A stretch of 64,000 nt of DNA from NCBI GenBank assembly GCA_023412495.1, contig JAEYNP010000052.1:1-64000 (forward strand), written 5' to 3'. The position numbers and the translations under genes were made by a program. The stretch is from Pseudomonadota bacterium. Lineage in GTDB: Bacteria; Desulfobacterota; Desulfobulbia; Desulfobulbales; Desulfocapsaceae. Position 1 is the stretch's first letter; every line of letters starts with the position of its first letter. Positions 20,338 to 29,486 of this stretch are shown here, piece by piece. The notes under the pieces were generated by a model. It was not told where the DNA came from. It saw only the letters and a program-made list of their open reading frames with translations, and did not search any database.

Positions 20338-22611
20338 CTACTCCTCGCCGATCGGCAGGAATACGGTGAAGGTGGAGCCTTCCCCCGGTTTGCTCTCGAC
20401 CCGGATCTCTCCCTCATGCTCCTTCACAATGCTGTAGCAAATAGAAAGTCCCAGGCCTGTTCCCTTTGATTCCAGCTTCGTTGAATAGAAGGGCTGGAAA
20501 ATCAGCTCTATCTTGTCCGATTCGATGCCGATGCCGTTGTCGGTAACGGCCACGGCGATGCGGCGGTCGCCTTCCTGCCAGGTACGGATGGCTATGCTGC
20601 CGCCGGCCGGGCAGGCGTCGGCCGCATTGGTCAGGAGATTGAGCAGGACCTGTTTGATCTGATCGGCAACCGCCGAAATCTCCGGCAGCGTTTCGGCAAG
20701 ATCGAGGGCAACATTCAGTTTTTTTCTGCGAAAATCGCTCTTCAACAGCAGAAGGGTGAAGCGAAGGGCGGAATGGACATCCAGCGCGGTCTTCCTGCCC
20801 GTGGTCGGCCGGTTGAACTCCCTGAGGTTCCGGATGAGGTTTTTCAACCGTTCGCTTTCGCTGGTGGCCAGATCCAGCATCTCCCTGTCCTCCGGGCTCA
20901 GCTGGGCGTTTCGCAGACCCCTGAGAAAAATGTTTATGCTCATCAGGGGGTTGTTGACCTCGTGGGCGATGGAGGCCGCGAGCTTGCCGATTGCCGACAG
21001 CTTTTCGGCATGCAGGAATTTGACCTGAGTTTGCTGGAGTTCCCGGGTGCGGGTCTCGACCCGTTTTTCCAATTCCTCGTTCAGCTTCCGAAGCTTCTCC
21101 TCAAATTGCCTGCGGGCTGTGATGTCTTCGGTGAAGACCACGATGCCGCCGACCTCTTTTCTATAATCGTACCAGGGATGTATCTTCCAGCGCATGAACC
21201 GGACCTGGCCGTCGGGCCGCCTGTAGCGGTCCTCTTCCTCCCCGAGCACCTCGCCGGTCAGCCCTCGTCGAATAGCCTCTTTCCATCTCTTGGGTAAATC
21301 GTGAAGCTCGAATGCCGAATGCCCGACAAGGTTATGGTTATACATGCCGAGATCTCTCGCCCAGCGGTGGCTGGCGCTCAGATAGCGCATTTCGCGGTCG
21401 AACATGGCCAGCGCCACCGGGGCATGCTCTATAAACAGCCGCAATCGTTGCTCGCTCTCATAGAGGGCCCGTTCCACCCGCTTGAGTTCGGTGATGTCCT
21501 GGGTCGCCACTGCGCCGCCGATGATGTTGCCTTCGCCGTCGTATATGGGGGATGCGCTGTTCAGGATATACCGTTCGGCGCCATCGAAAGCCTGAATTCG
21601 AATGATCTGCCCGATGGTCGTCTCTCCCTTCAGGGCGCGGGCGGCCGCCCACTGGTCTGGGGTCACCGGGGTATCCGAGTCGCCCCACCATGCCTTGTAG
21701 TGCACGTAGTCCTTGACGGAGCGCGATTGCGGCAGCGGTTTTCCCCAGATCTTTTCAAAGGCGTGATTGGTAAGGGTGATGGCACCCGAGCCGTCGTTGA
21801 TGGCCACACCGGTCGGCAGTGCATTCATAATGGCCGCCAGCAGGCGCTTCTCGCTTGCCAGTTCGGCTGTTCTCCGAACGAGATCCTGATTGGCAAAGGT
21901 CAAATCCTCTTCCACCCGTTTGCATTCCTTCCAGGCCTGCATCACTTCCTGGTTTTGCCGCTGAAGTTCCTCGTTGACCTCCCTGAGACGGGCCTCGTTC
22001 CGCCGCAACGCCTCTTCCGCCAGCTTTCGACCGGTGATGTCATGAACGATCAGATAGAGCAGCTCGTTGCCCGCGGTCTCGATTCTGTTGCAGAATACCT
22101 CCACATCCCGGATGCTGCCGTCCGCTCTCCGGTGACGGAATTCCCCGCTGTCTTTCAGCTCCACTTCAACCGAATGCGAAGGCAGCTCGACGATATCCTT
22201 GATGTAGAACGCTGTAAACACTTCTCTGGGCCAGCCGTAATACTGCAGGGCCGCATGATTGGCATCGATGATCCGGCCGCTTTTCTCATCGAGGATCAGC
22301 TTGACGGCGGAATGCCTTTCAAACAGTTTTCGGAACCGATCCTCGCTTTTTTGCAGGGTGCTCAATTCCTTTTCCGTTTGCTTGTCCTTGGTCATTTCGA
22401 TGAGTCGGGCCCGACAGAGTTCCTGATGCTGCCCCTCGAGTTCCGTCCGCATTTCACGGACCAGCCGCCTTGTCTTCTCGAGCCCGAGTCTTTCGATTTC
22501 GATGTCCTGCAAAGAACGTAGTATCTCTTCCGTTCTGCTGCACAATTTGGGAAGCAATTCCTCTGAAGGCAGCCTGACGATGTCATTTTCCGGTTGCTCT
22601 GGGACGTACAT
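20338..22611 (-). CDS. Three-PAS sensor histidine kinase (soluble)
   Basis: A 757-residue hybrid-free histidine kinase. After an N-terminal coiled coil (residues about 20-85) come PAS1 (EDRFRKLFERHSAVKLILDE), PAS2 (LLAAIMNALPTGVAINDGSG) and PAS3 (RLRLFIEHAPVALAMFDREM), each ending in an ITxxK/R PAC segment, then a coiled linker, H-box ASIAHEVNNPLMSI, N-box LLTNAADA, G1 DNGIGI, F-box FQPFYSTK and G2 GTGLGLSI. There is no membrane segment or signal peptide, so it senses a cytoplasmic cue such as redox or a small ligand. The start at ATG 22611 has GGGGAGG 8 bases upstream. No cognate regulator is adjacent. Confidence 0.92.
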   Translation of the reverse strand: MYVPEQPENDIVRLPSEELLPKLCSRTEEILRSLQDIEIERLGLEKTRRLVREMRTELEGQHQELCRARLIEMTKDKQTEKELSTLQKSEDRFRKLFERHSAVKLILDEKSGRIIDANHAALQYYGWPREVFTAFYIKDIVELPSHSVEVELKDSGEFRHRRADGSIRDVEVFCNRIETAGNELLYLIVHDITGRKLAEEALRRNEARLREVNEELQRQNQEVMQAWKECKRVEEDLTFANQDLVRRTAELASEKRLLAAIMNALPTGVAINDGSGAITLTNHAFEKIWGKPLPQSRSVKDYVHYKAWWGDSDTPVTPDQWAAARALKGETTIGQIIRIQAFDGAERYILNSASPIYDGEGNIIGGAVATQDITELKRVERALYESEQRLRLFIEHAPVALAMFDREMRYLSASHRWARDLGMYNHNLVGHSAFELHDLPKRWKEAIRRGLTGEVLGEEEDRYRRPDGQVRFMRWKIHPWYDYRKEVGGIVVFTEDITARRQFEEKLRKLNEELEKRVETRTRELQQTQVKFLHAEKLSAIGKLAASIAHEVNNPLMSINIFLRGLRNAQLSPEDREMLDLATSESERLKNLIRNLREFNRPTTGRKTALDVHSALRFTLLLLKSDFRRKKLNVALDLAETLPEISAVADQIKQVLLNLLTNAADACPAGGSIAIRTWQEGDRRIAVAVTDNGIGIESDKIELIFQPFYSTKLESKGTGLGLSICYSIVKEHEGEIRVESKPGEGSTFTVFLPIGEE

Positions 22612-22633
22612 GTTCAAACACCTCCCCACTGAT

Positions 22634-22653
22634 CCGCCCGGTTCATCGGGCGG
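22634..22653 (-). promoter_or_regulatory. Hairpin in the leader of the histidine kinase gene
   Basis: CCGCCCG and CGGGCGG form a perfect 7-bp stem with a 6-base loop, 23-42 bases upstream of ATG 22611 and next to its ribosome site. There is no T-run, so a translational or attenuation role is possible but unproven. Confidence 0.35.
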
Positions 22654-22720
22654 CGGGTCAGTTGCATCCAATGGGCGATGGGACGAAAAATGGTGATTCT
22701 ATTGCTCGATCGGCCATAAT

Positions 22721-22766
22721 GGTACAGGCATAGAGTGGTACAGGCGTAGAGCTTCCGGCCTGTACC
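22721..22766. repeat. 16-bp direct repeat plus hairpin
   Basis: GGTACAGGCATAGAGT (22721-22736) is followed directly by GGTACAGGCGTAGAGC. The second copy also pairs as GGTACAGGC with GCCTGTACC (22758-22766), a perfect 9-bp stem. It lies between the HdeD stop and the kinase start and may end the HdeD transcript, though there is no T-run. The rest of the 22612-22986 gap shows nothing I can support. Confidence 0.5.
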
Positions 22767-22986
22767 AATCAATGTAAGCACAATGTAAGCAGTCTTGGCC
22801 GCTGAGGTAATCGGCTATGCGAGTCAACCTGCTGTTTTTTGGCTCGAATACTTAGCCGATCATGGAAAAAATCCTTCGGCTGGTAATTGCGGTGCTTCGG
22901 TTCCATCCCGACAAGGTTTTTTTCGGTCAAAGCCGGTTCCAGCGCCTTCTGAACGGGAACTCGCCGTTCGAAAAGATCGTGTGATG

Positions 22987-23544
22987 CTACAACTCCGACT
23001 GATGCTGTAACCTGTTCTTCCTTTTCAGCCTGATGCCCAGGAAGATGAGCGAAAACCCGAAGATAAGGGCATAGGCGCCGAGCAGCCAGATCAGGGCGAT
23101 TGCCCCGACACCCGGATTGAAGAAGAGGATCAATCCGAAAAGGATAGAGAGAATCCCCCCCAGGGCCAGCAGCCATTCCCCTTTGATTTCATGGCGCAGC
23201 CGGACTGCGGCGAAGATCTCCAGAACACCGGTGGCCAGGGCCCAGGCGCCGATAAAATAGACTATGACCAGCAGAGTGAGTCCCGGCCAGAAGATGGTGA
23301 CGGTGCCGATGGCGACCCCGGCAACTCCCTGGAGCATGAGCAGCCACCAGCGAGGCTCCAGGGCTCGGCCCTTGAGGGCGGCAAAGAGTGAAAAGGCGCC
23401 GTCCATGAAGAGGAAGGCGGCAACCAGAATGGCGATGGCCCCAAGGGTGGGTACCGGTAGAAAGATGGCAATGACGCCGAAGATGGCGGCAAGAATACCC
23501 CTGAATAAAAATGACCACCAGTATGTGCGGTAAAAGTTCAACAT
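22987..23544 (-). CDS. HdeD family (DUF308) membrane protein
   Basis: A 185-residue inner-membrane protein with about six hydrophobic segments arranged as three helical hairpins, each with the DUF308 pattern (GILAAIFGVIAIFLP, LLMLQGVAGVAIGTVTIFWP, LALGGILSILFGLILFFNPG). HdeD proteins are linked to acid and other stress tolerance, with unknown mechanism. AAAGAGG sits 6 bases before ATG. It is flanked by WrbA, fitting a stress neighbourhood. Confidence 0.9.
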   Translation of the reverse strand: MLNFYRTYWWSFLFRGILAAIFGVIAIFLPVPTLGAIAILVAAFLFMDGAFSLFAALKGRALEPRWWLLMLQGVAGVAIGTVTIFWPGLTLLVIVYFIGAWALATGVLEIFAAVRLRHEIKGEWLLALGGILSILFGLILFFNPGVGAIALIWLLGAYALIFGFSLIFLGIRLKRKNRLQHQSEL

Positions 23545-23697
23545 AATGGCCTCTTTCCGGGTTAGGGTGGGGGACCGGCGTGGATTGCCTGGGGGAGCTG
23601 GTAAGGTCTTTGAGAAGGAACCGTTTTTTTCGAGAGGGGCGGATCGGAGGGGTGGACTGAGGTCCGGGTCTCCGATCCTGTCGAAGGTCAGGGTATG

Positions 23698-24309
23698 TCA
23701 GGCGGCGAGCTTCAGGCCGATTTTGGCCACGTGAGCGCCTTGGAAATAGGCCCCGGCTAAATCGATCTCAGTCGGCTTGAGACTGCCGTCGCCCCCGGCG
23801 ATGGTCGAGGCGCCATAGGGCGAGCAGCCGATTATCCTGCTGACGTCGTTCTGAGCCGTGAAGGTGTACGGCAGGCCGACCACCACCATGCCCTGATGCA
23901 GCAGCAGTGTATGGAAATTGATAATGGTCGATTCCTGACCCCCGTGCTGGGTGGCGGAACTGGTGAAGACGCTGCCGGGTTTTCCGACCAGGGCACCCTT
24001 TACCCACAAGCTGCCCGTGGCATCGAGAAATTGCTTCATCTGGCCGCACATGACCCCGAAACGGGTGGGAGTCCCGAAGATGACTCCATCGGCCTCCCCG
24101 AGTTCCTCGACCGTGGCGATTTTTACATCCTGCTGCGGCTTTTGCGCCTCGATGGCCCCCATTTTTTCCAGTACCTCCCGTGGCAGGGTCTCCGGCACCC
24201 GGCGCAACTCGACCTTGACACCCTCCACCGACTTGGCTCCGGCCATCACGCTTTTGGCCATTTCGAAAATATGACCGTACATCGAATAATAGACGACGAG
24301 CAATTTCAT
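23698..24309 (-). CDS. wrbA: NAD(P)H:quinone oxidoreductase, WrbA type
   Basis: A 203-residue flavodoxin-like enzyme that reduces quinones by two electrons. The FMN phosphate loop is YYSMYGHIFEMA, and the flavin-binding segments PTRFGVMCGQMKQFLD and SSATQHGGQE are typical of WrbA. SPYGASTIAGGDG is the C-terminal family signature. Length is normal. AAGGAGA precedes the ATG. It probably protects against quinone redox cycling. Confidence 0.95.
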   Translation of the reverse strand: MKLLVVYYSMYGHIFEMAKSVMAGAKSVEGVKVELRRVPETLPREVLEKMGAIEAQKPQQDVKIATVEELGEADGVIFGTPTRFGVMCGQMKQFLDATGSLWVKGALVGKPGSVFTSSATQHGGQESTIINFHTLLLHQGMVVVGLPYTFTAQNDVSRIIGCSPYGASTIAGGDGSLKPTEIDLAGAYFQGAHVAKIGLKLAA

Positions 24310-24443
24310 TGTCTGTTCTCCTTCTCAGATGTTTTTGTTCCAGGTTCCGGTCCAGTGATTAAAAGCGTAATTTCTACCCAGATCGACTCCCCTTTTGGAA
24401 GTGGTTCTCAGCAAGAATAATCATTAATTGTTAAACGGTAGGT

Positions 24444-24470
24444 AAAAAAAAAGCTGTCGTCGTTCAGCTT
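24444..24470 (-). terminator. Intrinsic terminator downstream of the PRC-barrel gene
   Basis: On the minus strand AAGCTG-AACGACGA-CAGCTT forms a 6-bp stem and is followed by a run of T (A-run at 24444-24452 on the plus strand). It lies between the PRC-barrel stop (24626) and the wrbA start (24309), so it should separate the two units. It is about 155 bases from the stop, which is rather far. Confidence 0.6.
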
Positions 24471-24501
24471 CGGCACGAATCAATCGCGCCAGCACGGACT
24501 G

Positions 24502-24536
24502 CAGCTGACGGCTGAACGCTGACAGTTGAACGCTGG
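24502..24536. repeat. GCTGAACGCTGACAG-type repeat island
   Basis: Repeated variants of CAGCTGACG / GCTGAACGCT / GACAGTTGAACGCT with a period of about 7-8 bases. The same words occur at 6647-6675 and 39421-39439. It lies in the 316-base gap between wrbA and the PRC-barrel gene; apart from this and the terminator I see nothing else in that gap. Confidence 0.55.
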
Positions 24537-24625
24537 AAAACATCCGTCCGACGCTGGAGGACATCGTCCTCCCGGGCAGGATATCCGGCCGATTCCGGGT
24601 GGTTGGAACAATTTATTCGGCTTTA

Positions 24626-25390
24626 TCAGCCTTGCCAGTAATAGGGCAAGCCGTAGAGATCGAAAATTTTTTTCTCGTACTCCCGGTCGATCGGTCGGTC
24701 ATGGTCATACTCCGGGCTCTCCCTGAGCCGTGTGCCGGCGATCTTCATGATGATGGCGCTGCGCGCCCAATCAACCCTCTCCACCCAGGCGGTGGGGACG
24801 ATCACCCGCTTGCTGCCCGGCAGCCAGTTGCTGGTGTCGACGATGAGGTACCTGATGATCCAGGTCTCTTCTTCGACGACGAAGTCCTCGAGATGGCCGA
24901 TATCGGTGTCGGTGGCGAGAATCTGGTAACCGGTCACCTCCTCCACGGACTTGAGATGGGTTTTTTCCTCCGGCAGTTCGCCGAGTTCATCAATAAGCTC
25001 GCCATTCGGCTGCTGCAGCAGCTGGGGGTAGGGATGGACACCCCAGGCCAGGTCCCCGTCCCAGTAATGCGACCAGGCGTAATAGCGGTTGAACAAAATC
25101 TCGTACCGGCGGGAAACCGGCGCATCGGAATCGAGCGGCGGTGAATCCCGGATCTGATCCTTGGTCAGGCTGATCTGCAGGGTGTGGGTCGATTTATCCG
25201 CGGAGCCGATGGCGATCGGCGAAATGAGGACCTTGCGGCCGGGCAGCCACTTTCTGGTGTCGGCGACGATATAACGGATCACCCAACTGGTGTCGTCGAA
25301 GAGGAAATCGTAGCATTCGCCGATCCTGCCGTCCTCGGCGCCAAGGTCGTACCCGAGAATCTCCTTTGCTCTCTTCAATGCTGCCTCCAT
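24626..25390 (-). CDS. Double PRC-barrel domain protein
   Basis: A 254-residue soluble protein with two PRC-barrel repeats. Repeat 1 is residues about 8-70 (IGECYDFLFDDTSWVIRYIV, TRKWLPGRKVLISP) and repeat 2 about 150-215 (IGHLEDFVVEEETWIIRYLI, SNWLPGSKRVIVP). The pairing of WxIRYx and WLPGxKxxxxP in both halves shows an internal duplication. Such stand-alone proteins are common in stress and storage regions of Gram-negative bacteria, and the function is unknown. GGAGG precedes ATG. Confidence 0.9.
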   Translation of the reverse strand: MEAALKRAKEILGYDLGAEDGRIGECYDFLFDDTSWVIRYIVADTRKWLPGRKVLISPIAIGSADKSTHTLQISLTKDQIRDSPPLDSDAPVSRRYEILFNRYYAWSHYWDGDLAWGVHPYPQLLQQPNGELIDELGELPEEKTHLKSVEEVTGYQILATDTDIGHLEDFVVEEETWIIRYLIVDTSNWLPGSKRVIVPTAWVERVDWARSAIIMKIAGTRLRESPEYDHDRPIDREYEKKIFDLYGLPYYWQG

Positions 25391-25409
25391 AACGACCTCC
25401 TAAAAAAGC

Positions 25410-25498
25410 GAGTACTGAGGACTGAGCGATGAGTACTGAGAACATTTGCTTCGCAAGTTGTATTTTCACTCAGTACTCAGCACTCATCGCTCAGTCCT
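25410..25498. repeat. Inverted GAGTACTGAG-type repeat
   Basis: The left arm at 25410-25440 (GAGTACTGAGGACTGAGCGA followed by TGAGTACTGAG) is matched by the inverted right arm at 25469-25498. The arms align with one extra 7-base unit in the right arm, showing unit gain or loss. The 28-base loop contains TTGCTTCGCAA, itself a small hairpin. It lies between divergent genes. Confidence 0.8.
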
Positions 25499-25607
25499 GA
25501 AATAATGCGGCGTTGTCAATGCCTTCTTTCATGGTAATTATTATGAAGAAAAAGAAAATGGGCCATGGGCGGCGGCGGGCGGTTCATAAAAAACCGAAGG
25601 AGAAGTT

Positions 25608-25901
25608 ATGACCGAAGATTTTGTAAGCCGTTTGGAAAATGAAATAGACGATCGCAAGACCGATGTTTTCCACCTGCGCGTCATTGCCGAACGCACCTAC
25701 AACGATCCGGACAAGCAAAACGAATACTACCGGATAATAGAGGAGATAGTCGCGAAAAAGAATCTGGTTCGGGAAAGACTCGCCGAGTTTTCTACTGCCG
25801 AGCCCGAAGTACGGCCGCTCCTGCGGAAGGAAATCGAGGACCTCTGGAAAGCGACAAAAGAGGCCATCGAAGTCGCCAAAGCGAAATTTCTGGAATACTG
25901 A
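25608..25901 (+). CDS. Small coiled-coil hypothetical protein
   Basis: A 97-residue, highly charged, almost wholly helical protein (SRLENEIDDRKTDVFHLRVI, RERLAEF, EIEDLWKATKEAIEVAKAKF). GAAGGAGAA precedes ATG. It lies 21 bases before the six-hairpin glycosidase gene and is probably in the same transcript. I recognise no family. Confidence 0.7.
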   Translation: MTEDFVSRLENEIDDRKTDVFHLRVIAERTYNDPDKQNEYYRIIEEIVAKKNLVRERLAEFSTAEPEVRPLLRKEIEDLWKATKEAIEVAKAKFLEY

Positions 25902-25922
25902 CCAACGTTCCGGGGATCTGCC

Positions 25923-28175
25923 ATGCTCAAACGATTGCTTCCCTGGAGATATCTGCTGCAGCTTGCGGCCAGGCGGTTCGAGATCGTCGATCCGCTTTCG
26001 GTTGCGGCCCGAATCAGGGGCTTCGCCCAGCCTTCCGAGGTGCAGGAACCCATCGAGCTCCTCCGGGCGGGCATCGTCTTTCACGCCCGGGGGCTGATCA
26101 ACACCAAGGCAATTCAGCACAACCTCGACTGGATCTGGCCGTACTGGGTGGAGCGGCAGTTCAACCCCCGCGACCTCTCCTTCATTCCGCGGGCTTTCTC
26201 CTTTTCCCATATCAACCTCACGCACCGCAACTGGACCGCGGTGGGCAAGCCGGACCTGCCGATCTATCCCATCGTCGACCCCCACGGGCTGGTGACGCCG
26301 CTCTACGACGGCTGGTCCATCGACTGCTGGTTCCTCGACGACGATGGCAACATCCTCTGCCCATCCCGGCTGAAGAACGTCCAGCAGCGGCTGGTGGACG
26401 ACACCAACCGCCGCGTTGTCACTCGCTGCGCCAGCGAGGTGGCGAAGTTGACCAGCGAGGCCGCCATGGATGAGGACATCCCCGAGCCGGTGCTCAAGGT
26501 CGCCGCCCGGGCCGACGCCACCAGGGGCGGCTGGCTGATTTTCGCCCTGCGCCCCTACAATCCCGAAGGGGTGCAGTTCATCGAGAAGCTGGAACTCGTG
26601 GCGGGCGGCTCCGGCTGGCTGGTGAACGGCACGACCAGGGTGGTCTTCGCCGAAGTTCCGGACAAGATGCTCTTTTCCAACTACGGCGAGGGCGATGTCC
26701 ATTTTCGCCTCCAGGAAGCCCAGCAGGCCAGGGAAAAGACCTGCCGGATCGGCATGATCACGGCGGCCGCCATGCACCGGGTCGAGGCTCACGAAGGGGA
26801 GAAGTCTTTTTCGCTCTCCGTCCCCCTGCCGCCCGCGAAAGGCTTCCCCGCCCTGACCGGATCGGCGAGCTGGCCGGAGGCGGAGAGGGAAGCGGCCGAA
26901 CTGCAGGTGCCGGACAGCGACATTCAGTTTCTCTACGATACCGCAACCCGGACCCTGATCCACCTCACCGCCGGCGACGTCATCCCCGGACCCTATACCT
27001 ACAACCGCTTCTGGTTCCGGGATGCCTGCATCATGCTTCACGTCCTCCTGGCGATCGGCCTGAAGGACCGCTGCCTGCGCCACCTCAACACCTTCGCCGG
27101 GCGGCAGACCATGGAGGGGTACTTCCATTCCCAGGACGGCGAGTGGGACTCCAACGGGCAGGTGCTCTGGCTGTTCAACCGTTACCGGCTGCTGTCCGGC
27201 GGCGATTTTAATCCCGATTGGCTCAAGCCGATCGTCAATGGCGCCGAGTGGATCGCCAAGAAGCGGGTGTTCAACACGGACAACAAGAAGATCGTGGGGC
27301 TCCTGCCGCCCGGCTTTTCCGCCGAGCACTTCGGGCCCAACGACAACTATTACTGGGACGACTTCTGGGCGGTGGCCGGCCTCTACGGGGCCGCTGACAT
27401 CATGGCTTCCCGGGGGCTGGTGAAAGAAGAGGAGTCCATACGCACGACGGCTCGGGAGATGGAAAAGGATCTCTTCCGCAGCATCGCCATGGTCGCTGAG
27501 GAAAAGGATACCCTGGCCATCCCGACTTCCCCCAACCGCCGCCTCGATTCCGGTGCCATCGGCTCGATCGTCGCCGATTATCCGCTGCAGCTCCTGCCGC
27601 CGGGCGACAAGCGGATGCTTGCCACCGCCGGTTTTTTGATGAATAATTGCCTGCAGAAGGGCTGCTTCTTCCAGGACATGATCCATTCCGGCATCAATGT
27701 CTACATGACTCTCGAACTGGCCCAGGTCTACCTGCGGGCGGGGGATTCCCGCTTCCGTTCGCTGCTCGCGGCCGCGGCCTCGTTCGCCTCGCCCACCGGT
27801 CAGTGGCCGGAGGCCATCCATCCGCTCACCGACGGCGGCTGCATGGGTGACGGCCAGCACGGCTGGGCGGTGGCGGAATGGCTGATGCTGATCCGCAACA
27901 TGTTCGTCATGGACGAAAAGGACTCGCTTGTCATCGGCCGCGGCATCCTGCCAGAGTGGGTGCAGCGCAAGAAGAAACTCGCCTATGGCCCTACGCTCAC
28001 CCCGTTCGGCCGGGTCAGCGTGGAGATCAACTGCCGGCACAGCCGTCCGGCGGTCCATCTCAAAGCGGACTGGTATGACCGGCGACCCGACAGGATCGTC
28101 GTCCTTCTGCCGGGATACAAGCCAAACCTCATAAAGGAGCCCGACTACTCCTGCGTTGTCGAGGAGGAAGAATGA
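25923..28175 (+). CDS. Six-hairpin glycosidase-type protein
   Basis: A 750-residue protein with an N-terminal region of about 330 residues unlike anything I can name, then an (alpha/alpha)6 catalytic-type domain similar to amylo-1,6-glucosidase / GH15-GH63 enzymes: YTYNRFWFRDACIMLHVLLA, HSQDGEWDSNGQVLWLFNRY, NDNYYWDDFWAVAGLYGAAD and WPEAIHPLTDGGCMGDGQHG. Acidic residues in RFWFRDA and in GQWPEAIHP are catalytic candidates. There is no signal peptide, so the substrate is cytoplasmic. It overlaps the GT4 gene by four bases (ATGA), so the pair probably makes and turns over one glycoside. The substrate is unknown. Confidence 0.72.
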   Translation: MLKRLLPWRYLLQLAARRFEIVDPLSVAARIRGFAQPSEVQEPIELLRAGIVFHARGLINTKAIQHNLDWIWPYWVERQFNPRDLSFIPRAFSFSHINLTHRNWTAVGKPDLPIYPIVDPHGLVTPLYDGWSIDCWFLDDDGNILCPSRLKNVQQRLVDDTNRRVVTRCASEVAKLTSEAAMDEDIPEPVLKVAARADATRGGWLIFALRPYNPEGVQFIEKLELVAGGSGWLVNGTTRVVFAEVPDKMLFSNYGEGDVHFRLQEAQQAREKTCRIGMITAAAMHRVEAHEGEKSFSLSVPLPPAKGFPALTGSASWPEAEREAAELQVPDSDIQFLYDTATRTLIHLTAGDVIPGPYTYNRFWFRDACIMLHVLLAIGLKDRCLRHLNTFAGRQTMEGYFHSQDGEWDSNGQVLWLFNRYRLLSGGDFNPDWLKPIVNGAEWIAKKRVFNTDNKKIVGLLPPGFSAEHFGPNDNYYWDDFWAVAGLYGAADIMASRGLVKEEESIRTTAREMEKDLFRSIAMVAEEKDTLAIPTSPNRRLDSGAIGSIVADYPLQLLPPGDKRMLATAGFLMNNCLQKGCFFQDMIHSGINVYMTLELAQVYLRAGDSRFRSLLAAAASFASPTGQWPEAIHPLTDGGCMGDGQHGWAVAEWLMLIRNMFVMDEKDSLVIGRGILPEWVQRKKKLAYGPTLTPFGRVSVEINCRHSRPAVHLKADWYDRRPDRIVVLLPGYKPNLIKEPDYSCVVEEEE

Positions 28176-29446
28176 ATATCGCGATGTTCACCAACACGTA
28201 TCTTCCCCATGTCGGCGGCGTGGCTCGATCGGTCTCGACCTTTGCCGAAGACCTGCGGAGGGCCGGCCATCGCGTGCGGATCGTCGCCCCGGCCTATTCG
28301 GAAAGCTCTGAAGAGACGGACCCGGATATCGTCAGGGTGCCGGCCATCCAGAATTTCAACGGCAGCGACTTCTCGGTGCGGCTGCCCCTGCCGGGCACCA
28401 TCAACAAGGCCCTCACCGCGTTCGCCCCGGACATCATCCACAGTCACCATCCCTTCCTCCTGGGGGACACGGCGCTCAGGACCGCCCGGTCGCTCGACCT
28501 GCCTCTGGTCTTCACCCATCACACCCTGTACGAGAAATACACCCACTACGTGCCCTTCGACTCCGATGCCCTGAAGCGCTTCGTCATCAAGCTGGCAACC
28601 GAATACGCCAATCTCTGCCACCGGGTGATCGCCCCCAGCACCGGCGTCAAGAACCTGCTGGTGGCCAGAGGGGTCCAGTCGGCGGTCGAGGTGCTGCCGA
28701 CCGGCGTCGATCTCGCTTTCTTCCGGCGGGGTGATGGCGGGCGGTTTCGCCGGGAATTCGGCATTCCTCAAAACTCGCCGGTCATCGGCCATGTCGGACG
28801 TCTGGCGAGGGAAAAGAACCTGCCATTTCTCGTCCGGGCGGTGGCCCATGCCCTCGGCACGCACCCCACGGCCTGCTTTTTGGTTGCCGGTTCCGGTGAT
28901 GCTGAGGAGCAAATGCGGGAGATTTTTGCGGTCCGGGGCCTTGAGCGGCGGGTTTTCATGGTCGGCAGCATCACCGGCCGGCGCCTGGCCGACTGTTACG
29001 CCGCCATCGATCTCTTCGCCTTTTCCTCCCGGTCGGAAACCCAGGGGCTGGTGCTGGCCGAGGCCATGGCCGCCGCCACCCCGGTGGTCGCGCTCAGCGC
29101 CTCGGGGGTGAAGGACGTGCTGGAGGACGGCAGGACGGGTGTGCTCCTGCCGGACGACATCTCCGTCGACGCCTTCGGCACGGTTCTGGCGGCAACGCTG
29201 GCCGACCGCGAGCGTCTCGCCTTCTTCAGCCGCAACGCCCTTGCCGCGGCGGAGGATTTTTCGCGGGAGAAGAGTGCCGAAAGGCTCATCGGCTTCTATC
29301 GGAAGACCATCGTCGGCACACCCCATAAGACGGCCATCGACATGCTGGACAGCGCCATCCTCGCCATCAGGGCGGAGTGGGAGCTTCTCCAGCAGAAGAC
29401 CGCGGCGGCGATCAACACCTTCGCCGAGGATGGGGATGCATTATAG
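28172..29446 (+). CDS. GT4 family glycosyltransferase
   Basis: A 424-residue retaining GT-B glycosyltransferase. The N-terminal acceptor loop is FTNTYLPHVGGVARSV. The C-terminal donor site has GHVGRLAREKNLPFLVRA, and the EX7E motif is SETQGLVLAEAMAA. FTHHTLYEKYTHYVP resembles the acceptor region of diacylglycerol glucosyltransferases of the 1,2-diacylglycerol 3-glucosyltransferase type, so a glycolipid is possible, but sugar and acceptor cannot be fixed. It is translationally coupled to the glycosidase gene upstream. Confidence 0.88.
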   Translation: MNIAMFTNTYLPHVGGVARSVSTFAEDLRRAGHRVRIVAPAYSESSEETDPDIVRVPAIQNFNGSDFSVRLPLPGTINKALTAFAPDIIHSHHPFLLGDTALRTARSLDLPLVFTHHTLYEKYTHYVPFDSDALKRFVIKLATEYANLCHRVIAPSTGVKNLLVARGVQSAVEVLPTGVDLAFFRRGDGGRFRREFGIPQNSPVIGHVGRLAREKNLPFLVRAVAHALGTHPTACFLVAGSGDAEEQMREIFAVRGLERRVFMVGSITGRRLADCYAAIDLFAFSSRSETQGLVLAEAMAAATPVVALSASGVKDVLEDGRTGVLLPDDISVDAFGTVLAATLADRERLAFFSRNALAAAEDFSREKSAERLIGFYRKTIVGTPHKTAIDMLDSAILAIRAEWELLQQKTAAAINTFAEDGDAL

Positions 29447-29486
29447 AATCTTCCCCTTTTGGACCATTTCGACTCCACCAAGAGTG

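Noticed and set aside
25584..28058. 824-codon minus-strand open frame opposite the glycosidase gene
   Set aside because: Translation is compositionally biased and shows no domain, while the plus strand encodes a clear glycosidase-type protein coupled to a GT4 gene.
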